DNA from: Granulicella pectinivorans
GTDB lineage: Bacteria; Acidobacteriota; Terriglobia; Terriglobales; Acidobacteriaceae
Assembly (NCBI RefSeq): GCF_900114625.1
Contig: NZ_FOZL01000001.1
Coordinates: 124,001 to 188,000, forward strand
Direction of reading: 5' to 3'
DNA: 64,000 nucleotides
Below the pieces are notes generated by a model. The model made no database searches. It worked only from the letters and a program-made list of their open reading frames with translations, and was not told the DNA's origin. Made by a program: the position numbers and the translations under genes. Shown piece after piece: positions 1 through 9,571 of this stretch (position 1 is the stretch's first letter; the number at the start of each line of letters is the position of its first letter).

Positions 1-56
1 GCCCCAGTCCTCCACCGATCCGCAGAAACGTTCCACATGCTTTTCCACAGAAACGC

Positions 57-88
57 AAAAAAGGAGGCCTCGAAAGGCCTCCTTTTCT
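57..88 (-). terminator. Rho-independent terminator of the OmpH-like gene
   Basis: A perfect 10-bp stem (positions 61-70 with 75-84) has a CGAA loop. The A-run at 57-60 becomes the T-tract when read on the minus strand. It lies 18 bp beyond the stop codon of the gene at 106-762. Confidence 0.85.
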
Positions 89-105
89 TACCGTATAAAA
101 CGTGC

Positions 106-762
106 TTATTTCTTGGGAGCGGCAGGCGCCGTACGCGGACGGGGTGCAGCCGCGGGAGCAGCCGGAGGAGGTGCCGTCACGCCGGAGGTCGTGTTGTATG
201 CCGTCACGACAGCCTGCGAAACATCGGTCGACTGGTTCGCCCAGAGAACGTTGCTGGCCTGACCACCAACATCGAGCAGCAGCGTGAAACCGTTCTTCTG
301 GCAGTAGTCGCGCATCACGCCCGAAACCTTCTGCGCAACCTTGCCGAGCGCTTCCTGCAGGTCGGCGTTGTAGGCCTGGGTCGCATCGTCGGCATCGCGC
401 TGAAGCTGCTTTTCCTTGGTGTCGATCACGCGGGCACGCGAAGCGCGCTCGTCCTCGGAGGTGGTGGCGGGCAGAGCGGCGGCCTGCTTCTTCAGCGACT
501 CGACTTCGTTGCCGAGAGCCTCGATCTGCGCCTTCTTGGGCTCATACTTCTTCTGCACTTCCAGAACGGAGCGCTGCCCCTCGTTCGTCGCGACGACAGC
601 CTGCTCGAACGCAATCAGCGCGATCTTCGCGGGGATCGCCTGCGGAGCTGCGGGGGCGGCGGCAGGAGCAGGTGCCGGTGCGGTCTGGGCAATGCCCGAC
701 AGGGTGGACAACGCAACGATTCCCGCGCCAAACGCGGAGACAAGACGGTGAGTGCGATTCAT
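106..762 (-). CDS. OmpH/Skp-family periplasmic chaperone
   Basis: This 218-residue exported protein resembles the OmpH/Skp family, periplasmic trimeric chaperones that hold unfolded outer-membrane proteins on their way to the Bam complex. Residues 1-26 form a signal peptide (MNRTHRL start, cleavage near SGIAQ). An Ala/Pro linker follows, then the family opening around KIALIAFEQAV. A long charged coiled coil (about residues 70-125) comes next, and then the typical C-terminal segment with VMRDYCQKNGFTLLLDV. The tail is Ala/Pro-rich. An ATG 21 bp upstream (783) is in frame, but the AAGGAG ribosome site lies inside that extension, so 762 is the better start. A strong terminator follows. Unlike many genomes, bamA and lpxD are not adjacent. 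Confidence 0.85.
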   Translation of the reverse strand: MNRTHRLVSAFGAGIVALSTLSGIAQTAPAPAPAAAPAAPQAIPAKIALIAFEQAVVATNEGQRSVLEVQKKYEPKKAQIEALGNEVESLKKQAAALPATTSEDERASRARVIDTKEKQLQRDADDATQAYNADLQEALGKVAQKVSGVMRDYCQKNGFTLLLDVGGQASNVLWANQSTDVSQAVVTAYNTTSGVTAPPPAAPAAAPRPRTAPAAPKK

Positions 763-1032
763 GCGGGGTAGAGCTCCTTGCAATCAGATAAATTCGAGAA
801 GTTTGTAGGGTAAGGGCCCGCACAGGCCACTTGCGCGGCTCCTGTTGGACTCACCCAATTCGCGCTGGCTACACGCGGCTGCCAGATACTTCGTTCCACC
901 CTAGCCTGCAACCCTTACCAGCACAAAAACAGGGCATGGAGAAGTATTGGAGCGAGAGGACTACCAGAACACCTGAATTATAGGGTTCCCCCAACAGCGG
1001 GTCAAACACGGTTTTCGCACGAATCGCGGGTT

Positions 1033-1770
1033 TCAGTTGGTTCGCGTGACGTACGCCTCCACGCCCGGGTCCGGAATCCGTACCTGCGAGGCGGCCTCCT
1101 CGGACTTATCGCGATCCGGAACCGCCAGGGTCAGACGCACCCAGCTTCCCGTATCTCCTTTGAAGGTAATGACCTTAGCCGTCGGCCCATAGCGGCGCAG
1201 GAAGTCGTTCTTCAACTGCGTGGCGTCGTTGGGATCGGCAAACGCGCCCACCTGGACACACCAGCGTCCGGGCCCCAGCACCACGTCGGCAGACTGGAAG
1301 GCCTCGACGCGGACCTTCGTGACACCAAACCGGTAGAGCCCGTTCGCCTTGGCCGCACCAAGCGAAAGATCAAGAATCCGTCCCGGGACGAACGGACCGC
1401 GATCGGTAATGCGCACCACCACTGCCTGTCCCGTGGCCAGGTTCGTGACGCGCGCGATCGTGCCGAGCGGAAGCGTCCGGCTGGCCGCGGTCAAAGCGTC
1501 CTGATCGTAGGCCTCGCCATTCGCGGCACGGCGTCCGCTGGTACCGTACCAACTCGCCACACCCACCTCGGTGGAGAACGGCTTCTCATTGCGGGGAATC
1601 TCAACCGGTGCAGGCGGGGGGCGGCGCACCACGGGCGCGGAAGAAGTCGTAGGAGGTGGAGGCGGAGCCGCGGCGCGTGGACGCTTTTGCCCGCATCCGG
1701 CCAATCCCAGCGTGACCGCCAAGGCGATCCCACAGGGCAGACAACGACGGATCCCGAACCTCAACGGCAC
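1033..1770 (-). CDS. rlpA: RlpA-like septal lytic transglycosylase lipoprotein with SPOR domain
   Basis: RlpA proteins are outer-membrane lipoproteins that cleave denuded peptidoglycan glycan strands at septa. The 245-residue product has a lipoprotein signal with lipobox LAGC (Cys26) and a Pro-rich linker. A double-psi beta-barrel follows at about residues 68-150, with GVASWYG, the family's TASRTLPLGT and the ITDRGPF segment carrying the presumed catalytic Asp. A C-terminal SPOR domain begins at WCVQVGAFAD and would bind denuded glycan at the division site. The start is GTG at 1770. Its GGAG site overlaps the TAA stop of the preceding 79-residue gene (1774-2013), so translation is probably coupled. 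No terminator is evident downstream. Confidence 0.9.
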   Translation of the reverse strand: MPLRFGIRRCLPCGIALAVTLGLAGCGQKRPRAAAPPPPPTTSSAPVVRRPPPAPVEIPRNEKPFSTEVGVASWYGTSGRRAANGEAYDQDALTAASRTLPLGTIARVTNLATGQAVVVRITDRGPFVPGRILDLSLGAAKANGLYRFGVTKVRVEAFQSADVVLGPGRWCVQVGAFADPNDATQLKNDFLRRYGPTAKVITFKGDTGSWVRLTLAVPDRDKSEEAASQVRIPDPGVEAYVTRTN

Positions 1771-1773
1771 TCG

Positions 1774-2013
1774 TTAGCTCCCTGTACCTGGCGGTGGAGG
1801 CGGCGGCGGCGGTGGTGGTATGCGGCGGTCATCCATCTTTTCGGCCAGCCGATGCAGTTCGGCGGCAGCCGCCTTCAGAGCCTCCGAGCCATTCCGCCGC
1901 ACATCCGGAACGACCTCATCGTTGATGTACGTGACCAGGCGTTTCAGGTCTTCTTCGACGCGGGTGCCGGCCTCGTGCAGTTTCTGCTCCCACGGTTTTC
2001 TTTCTCCAGCCAT
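1774..2013 (-). CDS. small charged protein ending in a ten-proline run
   Basis: This 79-residue protein of unknown function starts at ATG 2013, preceded by GGAGG with 7-nt spacing. It is predicted to be mostly helical and charged (AGERKPWEQKLHEAG, then EEDLKRLVTYINDEVVPDVRR) with no signal peptide or membrane segment. It ends in ten consecutive prolines followed by GTGS. The stop codon lies 3 bp before the rlpA GTG and overlaps the rlpA ribosome site, so the two genes form one transcription unit. Poly-proline runs of this length are known to stall ribosomes unless EF-P acts. Placement at the very end suggests a role in coupled expression of rlpA (inference). Confidence 0.75.
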   Translation of the reverse strand: MAGERKPWEQKLHEAGTRVEEDLKRLVTYINDEVVPDVRRNGSEALKAAAAELHRLAEKMDDRRIPPPPPPPPPPGTGS

Positions 2014-2270
2014 CGCAAGGCCTCCCCGTACGTGCCGCGTCCCCTCTTACTTTGCACCCACTTCCAAAAAAATTCCACGCATGAGTGACTGCCCAGAACC
2101 TGCGACGTCAATCCCACCCAATGAGGAGTCTATCGTTCGCCCCGGCGCAGATGGATCCTGCACCTTCTCCCTCCATACGCCAACCCTCCAGGGCAATTCT
2201 TTCAACACCGGGTCCCATCTCACTGATTTTGTGCATCTGACGACACATTGAAGGTTTTTGAGGATATCCG

Positions 2271-3092
2271 TTGACTAACAAGACGACACAACACTCTCTC
2301 CGCATCTCTACCCTGCACCTCGGTCTCGCCATGGCCCTCGCATTTGCTCCGTCCGCCTTCGCGCAGACGGCACCCACGTTTGCTCTCGCCTCCGTCGAAC
2401 TTCCGGACGCACCGGGCATGACGTCCAGGACGGAAGCCCCCGCAGGGGTGAGTTCCAGCCTCGCGCTTGGCGAAAGTCCGCAGTCCAGCGCCAGCTATAT
2501 CAGCGCCCGGACGCCCTCCATGGCCTCGCACACCGACAAGTACATCGAGCCCGGTGAGTCTGCACCCAGCCTCAGCATGGGCAACAAATTCGCGCTCGGC
2601 TTCAAGGACGCTTTCTCACTCTCGTCCTTTGGCGGATGGGTCGTCGCCGCAGGTTACTCCCAGGTCACGAACGGCAGCCCCAACTACGGCACCAACGCGA
2701 CCGCATTCGGCAAGCGCTTCGGTGCCGCCGTTGCGCGCGCCTCATCCGAAGGCGTCTTCTCCGACTCCATCATGGCCTCCGTCACCCGTGAAGATCCGCG
2801 CTACTACCGCATGGGCCCCGGCCATAACGTCATCCGCCGGCTCGGCTACGCCGTCACCCGCACCCTCATCACCCGGACCGACTCGGGCCACGTCTCCCCG
2901 AACATCGCCCTGCTGGGCGGCAATCTGGGCGGCTCCTACCTGACCAAGGCCTACTACCCCGACCTCAACACGTCCAACACCGAGGTCCTCAAGACCTTCG
3001 GCGGCTCCATCGGCGGCTCAGCTCTCGGATTCGCCGTCAGTGAATTCTTCCCGAACATCAACTTCTTCAGCTTCCACAAACACAACGACTAA
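2271..3092 (+). CDS. exported protein of unknown function, LPDAP motif (paralogue of the gene at 17255-18208)
   Basis: The 273-residue product starts at TTG 2271, preceded by GAGG with 7-nt spacing. A signal peptide ends near FAPSAFAQ (about residue 32), and an LPDAP motif lies at residues 44-48. The mature part is rich in Gly, Ser and aromatic residues, with the block DPRYYRMGPGHNVIRRLGYA followed by VTRTLITRTDSGHVSPNIA. An equivalent block (DPHYHRE, HALARTLIAQSDTG, MMPNYA) is in the protein encoded at 17255-18208, so the two are distant paralogues. Alternating short Gly-rich segments would suit a periplasmic or outer-membrane location, but no known family was recognised. The gene ends at a strong bidirectional terminator. 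Confidence 0.8.
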   Translation: MTNKTTQHSLRISTLHLGLAMALAFAPSAFAQTAPTFALASVELPDAPGMTSRTEAPAGVSSSLALGESPQSSASYISARTPSMASHTDKYIEPGESAPSLSMGNKFALGFKDAFSLSSFGGWVVAAGYSQVTNGSPNYGTNATAFGKRFGAAVARASSEGVFSDSIMASVTREDPRYYRMGPGHNVIRRLGYAVTRTLITRTDSGHVSPNIALLGGNLGGSYLTKAYYPDLNTSNTEVLKTFGGSIGGSALGFAVSEFFPNINFFSFHKHND

Positions 3093-3116
3093 ACGAAGAG
3101 CGCCACAAGAAACGCA

Positions 3117-3147
3117 AAGAGCCTCCGGATCATCTCCGGAGGCTCTT
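3117..3147. terminator. bidirectional terminator between convergent genes
   Basis: A perfect 13-bp stem (3117-3129 with 3135-3147) and a 5-nt loop sit between the stops of the genes at 2271-3092 (+) and 3161-3895 (-). T-rich and A-rich edges let it serve both strands. Confidence 0.85.
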
Positions 3148-3160
3148 TGTGCGACTGCGG

Positions 3161-3895
3161 TTAGCTCGTCGCGGCAGCCGTTCCGACGCTCAGCAGAAGC
3201 ATCAGCAGCCACAGCCCCACCACCACGATAGCCGCCGAAGACATCTTCACCTTCGCCACGATCGCCGTCCCGATGATCAGCAGAATCGTGTTCCAGATGC
3301 CGATGACGTCGAGGTACCCCAGAGCCGCTTTCAGCCACGGAGCCGCGTCCGGCGTGTAGTAGCCCACGTTCGTGCCCACCGGGTTCTGCAGCGTGAAGCT
3401 GTCCTGGTTGTTGCCGAAACAGAGGGTAAAGATTGTCAGCAAGCCCGACAGTAATCGAGGCAGCGACGCATAGATCCACACCGCGAACATCTGCCCGAAG
3501 GTCGTCTTCGAGCCGAGACCGAAGTTGAAGCAGCCCCAAAGAACCAGCGAGCCAAGAGCCGTCACGATGAGGATCAGCAACGGCGAGCCATACGAGATGT
3601 ACTTCGTCACCACGCCGGAGATCCTGAGGCGAGCAGCCTTCTGCTCGGGCGGCAACTGGTTGAGTTGCTCTTCAGACTTGGGGCTCTGATGCACCTGGTT
3701 GGCGGCCACCACCTCGAAGCCCACCTTCTTGTCCACGGTGAAGGTCACCAGGATCGACATCACCGTGGCCAGCAGGAACGGCACCAGCCACGATGTACTG
3801 CGCAGGATGTCGGTAAATGTCTTCGAGGGCGCGACGAAGCCATCGACGACGCGCTCCACCTCGCTCAGGGGTTTTACTTCCAGCTCTTCAGTCAT
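3161..3895 (-). CDS. Yip1-domain integral membrane protein
   Basis: The 244-residue protein has a short cytoplasmic start carrying PLSEVERVVDGFVAPSKTF, which is typical of bacterial Yip1-domain proteins. About five hydrophobic spans follow: SWLVPFLLATVMSILVTF, LLILIVTALGSLVLWGCF, the MFAVWIYASLPRLL region, a span near the WNTILLIIGTAIVA segment, and the C-terminal LLMLLLSVG span. A longer extracytoplasmic segment lies between spans 3 and 4 (residues about 165-195). Yip1-like proteins in bacteria have no defined biochemical role. The start at 3895 has GAGG 7 nt upstream. The gene is followed upstream in the same direction by nothing closer than the biotin carrier gene (4019), 123 bp away. Confidence 0.75.
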   Translation of the reverse strand: MTEELEVKPLSEVERVVDGFVAPSKTFTDILRSTSWLVPFLLATVMSILVTFTVDKKVGFEVVAANQVHQSPKSEEQLNQLPPEQKAARLRISGVVTKYISYGSPLLILIVTALGSLVLWGCFNFGLGSKTTFGQMFAVWIYASLPRLLSGLLTIFTLCFGNNQDSFTLQNPVGTNVGYYTPDAAPWLKAALGYLDVIGIWNTILLIIGTAIVAKVKMSSAAIVVVGLWLLMLLLSVGTAAATS

Positions 3896-4018
3896 AGGGA
3901 GGCCTCATCTCAGTTTCCTCGCGAAGTCTTCCCGCGAAAGATCGGCGACGGCGGGATCGAACACAAGGGGATGCCCGCATTCTAGCCCTAGCCCCGGCAA
4001 AGCTAAAGGAGAATCGGC

Positions 4019-4503
4019 CTACTCAATCACGGCCAGCACATCCCCCACGCCAACCGTATCCCCCACCGAGACGGCGATGCGCGCCACCGTGCCGGACTTC
4101 GGCGACTTCAGCTCATTCTGCATCTTCATCGCCTCGATCACGACCACTGCCGCACCCTGTTCGACCGCCTCACCCGCCGCAACCGCGATGCGCACCACGC
4201 GCCCCGGCATGGGAGCCTTGATGGCCCGTGGACCATCGGCACCGTCCGCGACACCACGGCGAGCCGCCAGCGAACGCGGATCGAACCGCGAGAACGCAAT
4301 ACGGCGTCCCGCAACCAGCACCGCATCGCCATCGAGCAGACAGCGGTACTGGCGTCCCTCGACAACAACGGAGAGCACGCCCGCTTCAAGCATGCAGGCG
4401 TCCACCACAAGCTCACGCCCATCCACCGAGCAGACCAGCCCCGGTCCCGAAGCAGCGGGTAGCTCGACCCGAAGTTGTTTGCCTTCCACCTCCAGCCAGA
4501 CCG

Positions 4504-4507
<4 letters not shown>
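4019..4507 (-). CDS. biotin carboxyl carrier protein of an acyl-CoA carboxylase-type enzyme
   Basis: The 162-residue biotinyl carrier carries biotin between the carboxylase and carboxyltransferase sites of an acetyl/propionyl-CoA carboxylase-type complex. The C-terminal biotinyl-lipoyl domain (about residues 92-162) contains APMPGRVV and the biotinylation motif EAMKM, whose Lys is the attachment site. The N-terminal ~85 residues form a beta-rich region like that after the carboxylase domain in fused acyl-CoA carboxylase alpha chains, so here the alpha chain is split into two genes. Its ATG overlaps the stop of the biotin carboxylase gene by 4 nt (ATGA), a sign of translational coupling. No carboxyltransferase gene is in the window. 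Confidence 0.88.
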
Positions 4508-6003
<1,496 letters not shown>

Positions 6004-6045
6004 GCTCCTCCTCGAAAGAAGCCATTCTACGCGACCCAAAACACT

Positions 6046-6072
6046 GATGGCCTCCCAGTGTGGGAGGCCATC
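6046..6072 (-). terminator. terminator of the TPR lipoprotein gene
   Basis: A perfect 12-bp stem (6046-6057 with 6061-6072) and a 3-nt loop are followed on the minus strand by a short TTTT run. It lies 24 bp after the stop of the gene at 6097-6921 and upstream of accC. Confidence 0.75.
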
Positions 6073-6096
6073 GTTCTGCTGCGGATCAGGAAACAA

Positions 6097-6921
6097 CTAG
6101 TTCATCGTAACGCCACCGGAGTTCTTCTTTTCCTTCTCCAGTTCGTTCTGCTTGCGGGCGCCCATCGCCTTCTGGCTCCACTCGTCGGCCTTCGCCAGGT
6201 CGGCTTTGCGGGCCGCATCGTCGCCGCACTCGATATCGGCCTTGCGGCGATAGGTGAGGTTCAGATACTGCATGGCGTCGTCGTACGTGGGGTTGATGTC
6301 GACAGCCTTCTGCAGGTACTGCAGGCCTTCGTTGACCAACTCCGTGTTGGCTGCCTGCATCTTGGCGCAGGCACCCTTGCTCTTCTTGGGATTGCCGTTG
6401 CCGTCGTCGGCGGCGATGCCGTCAGCGGCGAGAATCGTCTGCGCGTTCTTGTAGGACTGGATCCAGTCCACCACACCGATCGTGTAGTTCGCCTCGGCAT
6501 CGTTCGGAGCCGCGACGATCACCTTCTTCTCGTACTCCTTCGCTTCATCGAACTTCTTGATGTTGCGGTCGATGGAGGCGATCTGCTTCAGAGCGGTCAG
6601 GTTGTTCGGATCGGTCGACAGCACATGCTGGAAGCCGTCGATCGCATTCTGCGCAACCTTCAGGTTCTCCGGGGTGTCGAGGTTCGGGACGACCTGCGAG
6701 GCATACGCCGTCGCCAGGTACAGCTTCGCGTCTTCGTAGTTCGGATCGAGCGCGATGGCCGTCTGAAAGTGGTTCACAGCCTCTTCAAAGTTGGCTGCCT
6801 TGAAGGCCTGAACGCCTTTGGTTAGCTGGTCCCGGGCCTTGAGCTTGTTACAGCCGGTCGCGCTACCCAGGGTCAACGCCAACAGTGCGGCCGTAACGAA
6901 AATCCGTGCAGTCAGTTTCAT
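6097..6921 (-). CDS. TPR-repeat lipoprotein
   Basis: The 274-residue product starts MKLTARIF and has a lipoprotein signal with lipobox SATGC (Cys at about residue 24). Tetratricopeptide repeats follow: GVQAFKAANFEEAVNHFQTA with IALDPNYEDAKLYLATAYA, a second pair around GFQHVLSTDPNNLTALKQIA, one near YEKKVIVAAPNDAEANYTIG, and one around YLQKAVDINPTYDDAMQYLN. TPR lipoproteins act as scaffolds at the outer or inner membrane; the partner is unknown. An in-frame start 63 bp upstream (6984) is less likely, because the AAGGAG site and the signal peptide fit ATG 6921. The C-terminus is Lys-rich and charged. The gene is flanked by a terminator and appears monocistronic. Confidence 0.85.
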   Translation of the reverse strand: MKLTARIFVTAALLALTLGSATGCNKLKARDQLTKGVQAFKAANFEEAVNHFQTAIALDPNYEDAKLYLATAYASQVVPNLDTPENLKVAQNAIDGFQHVLSTDPNNLTALKQIASIDRNIKKFDEAKEYEKKVIVAAPNDAEANYTIGVVDWIQSYKNAQTILAADGIAADDGNGNPKKSKGACAKMQAANTELVNEGLQYLQKAVDINPTYDDAMQYLNLTYRRKADIECGDDAARKADLAKADEWSQKAMGARKQNELEKEKKNSGGVTMN

Positions 6922-7153
6922 GGGGCGTGTACTCTCCTTCAGAGGCGCGCATTGCTTCAGACGTGGAATTGTGTGCGAAGACAACTGTTTTGAGTTTTGC
7001 TGCTTGCCGTTTGATTGTAACGGGAGATGACGGATGTGACTAGAGAATCTGTCCTAGACCATTCTCAACCCCGGTTTGTTCTCTCTGCGCATCGAAAAGC
7101 CCTTCGAGACATCGAATTCTAACCCACCTCTTGTTTCTCTGGCACGCATGCCC

Positions 7154-9349
7154 TTATTTCGCAGGTTGCGGGCCCATCTCAAAGACCAGCTCGCCCCCCT
7201 GCATCAGATCCTTGTGCTGCAGCTTGAAACCATCCAGGGGGTGCCCGTTCAAAGCACTCGACTGGATGTATTTGTTCATCCCCGACTGATGCTTCGCGAC
7301 CACTGAAAACTCTTTGCCACCTGCAAGATGCAACGTCACCCGGTCGAAGATCGGGCTCCCCGTCCAGTACTCCGGAACACCCGGACAGACCGGGTAGAAA
7401 CCCATCGCACTCAGCACATACCAGGCCGACATCTGGCCGTCATCGTCGTTGCCCGGAAGGCCGTCGACGGTCGAGTTGTACTCGGCCATCACGGAGCGAA
7501 TGCGCTCCTGCGTCTTCCACGGCGCGCCCGCCGCCTCGTACAAAAAGGCGATCGCGTGGCTCGGCTCGTTCCCCTGGTCGTAGAGTTTTCGGTGGAACAG
7601 CCCATCCAGCTTCCCGATGAATCTCTCGCGTCCACCCACCGCTTCGATCAGTCCGGGAACGTCCTGGGGCACGTAAAACGTGTACTGCCAGGGAATCCCC
7701 TCGGTAATGTACGGATACGGCACCGCCGGGTCGAACGGTTTGCTCCACGTCCCATCCGCATGCCGACCACGCGCGAATCCCGTCTCCGGATCGATCACGT
7801 TTCGCCAGCTCTCCGAGCGCTTCCGAAAAAAAGCTGCATCGTCAGCTTTTTTCAGATGCTCCGCCATCACCGCGACCATCGCGTCGTCATACGCGTACTC
7901 CAGCGTCCGTGAGACCTGCTCACCCCGGTGAAACGCATCCAGAACCGGATCCTCCAGCGGGATATACCCATACTTCACATAGGAGTCCAGAGCCCGCCGC
8001 CCCTTGCCGTCTTTATAGTCCGCATAGGGTGGAGTCAATACTGCGTTCTGCCGCGCCAGCCGGTACGCACTCTCAACATCGAAATGCGTCAGTCCCTTGG
8101 CCACCGCATCGGCCATCACAGCCACCGCGTGGTCCCCGATCATCTCCGACGTAAAGCTGTTCCACGCCGGAAAGATCGGAAGAAAGCCAGCCTGCTCGCC
8201 CTTCAGCACCAGCGACTGCACCATCTCCTCCTCCCGTTTGGGATCGAGGATCGTCATCAACGGATGCACCGCACGGAAGGTGTCCCACAGCGAAAAGTCG
8301 TCATAGTAGTTGCCGTCGATATGGTGCAGCTTCCCCTCGTTGGCGAAGCCGTTATACGTGCCGTCCACATCGCTCACCAGCCGCGGCGCGAGCGTCGCAT
8401 GATACAGCGCCGTATAGAAGGTCTTGCGCTGGTCCTCGGTTCCGCCCTCCACCACGATCTTGTCCAGCATCGCCTTCCACGCGGCCTCGGCAGCCGCACG
8501 CGTCGCCGCGAAGTCCCACCCCGGCTGCTCCGCGTTCAGATTCTTCTCCGCCTCGACCAGGCTGGTCATCGACGTCCCCACCTTCACCAGCAGAGGCTTC
8601 TTCGAAGGCGCAAACGTGGCGTACGCGCCCATCCGCGGGCACCCACCCTCCTGCTTCGCCGATCCCGATGTTGTCTTCGGTCCGCACCACGTCCCAGAAG
8701 CCACCGCCTTGCGCGCAAATTTCACGACAAAATAACCATTGAACCCAGCCAGTTGCCCGGCCCCTTGATAGATCCGGCGAACCGGGTTGTAGCCCGCGAT
8801 GGTTCCGTCCGGCCGCACCTCGATATAGCCCTCATGCAGCTTTACATTGGGCTCAATCACAACCGTGCCCTGCTCCGCCGCCGGATACGTAAACCGCAAA
8901 ATCCCCGTACGCAGCGTACCGGTCACCTCCGCACGGGTAAATCCATACTTCGCCAGCTTCACGGAGTAGTACGCCGGCTCCATCACCTCATCGGCGTGGC
9001 TGAACTTCGATCCGCGCGCCTCGGCGGTCAAATCGTCGAGCCGCCCGGTCACCGGCATCAGCGTCACGCTGCCGTAGTCCTGGGTGCAGCTCCCGCTCAT
9101 CCAGTGGCTGGCGCGTATGCCGGAGATCGTCCTGTCCTTGTCGTAGTACGGCGCAACGCACTTCGTCTCGTTCGCCTGCGTCTGCGGAGTCCAGTTCGTC
9201 ATCGCGAACGGCGGCGCGACAAACGGGACGGTCTGCCCTTCATGCGCGGTGCCAATCCGCATGTCCACCAGCTTGTAGCCATCCTGCGCGAGGGCCCCCA
9301 GGCTCATCATCAAAATCCCGGCCATCGAAACGATTCCAGAAAACCTCAT
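7154..9349 (-). CDS. glycoside hydrolase family 92 alpha-mannosidase
   Basis: GH92 enzymes are calcium-dependent exo-alpha-mannosidases that trim alpha-1,2/1,3-linked mannose. The 731-residue product starts MRFSGIVSM and has a signal peptide cleaved near LGALAQ, so it is exported. Family features are the opening VDMRIGTAHEGQTVPFVAPP, the SGIRASHWMSG segment, DFSLWDTFRAVHPLMTILDP, and the hallmark GNDDDGQMSAWYVLSAMGFY near the C-terminus. The last ~90 residues are the typical C-terminal beta-domain. The open frame runs on to 10867 but that part is low-complexity antisense. It is divergent from a GT87-like membrane protein, with 222 bp between. Confidence 0.92.
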   Translation of the reverse strand: MRFSGIVSMAGILMMSLGALAQDGYKLVDMRIGTAHEGQTVPFVAPPFAMTNWTPQTQANETKCVAPYYDKDRTISGIRASHWMSGSCTQDYGSVTLMPVTGRLDDLTAEARGSKFSHADEVMEPAYYSVKLAKYGFTRAEVTGTLRTGILRFTYPAAEQGTVVIEPNVKLHEGYIEVRPDGTIAGYNPVRRIYQGAGQLAGFNGYFVVKFARKAVASGTWCGPKTTSGSAKQEGGCPRMGAYATFAPSKKPLLVKVGTSMTSLVEAEKNLNAEQPGWDFAATRAAAEAAWKAMLDKIVVEGGTEDQRKTFYTALYHATLAPRLVSDVDGTYNGFANEGKLHHIDGNYYDDFSLWDTFRAVHPLMTILDPKREEEMVQSLVLKGEQAGFLPIFPAWNSFTSEMIGDHAVAVMADAVAKGLTHFDVESAYRLARQNAVLTPPYADYKDGKGRRALDSYVKYGYIPLEDPVLDAFHRGEQVSRTLEYAYDDAMVAVMAEHLKKADDAAFFRKRSESWRNVIDPETGFARGRHADGTWSKPFDPAVPYPYITEGIPWQYTFYVPQDVPGLIEAVGGRERFIGKLDGLFHRKLYDQGNEPSHAIAFLYEAAGAPWKTQERIRSVMAEYNSTVDGLPGNDDDGQMSAWYVLSAMGFYPVCPGVPEYWTGSPIFDRVTLHLAGGKEFSVVAKHQSGMNKYIQSSALNGHPLDGFKLQHKDLMQGGELVFEMGPQPAK

Positions 9350-9571
9350 CGACCCACGCCCCCTCAACGCTTTCCGCAGTGCCAGATAACCATAACAAAC
9401 AGGCACCACCCTCCTCATGCCCGCCCTCCCGGAGGCGCCACCGTCCGCAACCATCACATCCACAATGTCTTGCGCGTCCTGGCTACCCCAGCTCCAGGGC
9501 TTCAGCCCCTGAGGTATCCTCTCTTCAACGCCACACCACGAACCATCCTTCTCCCCCACACCGCGAGGCCC

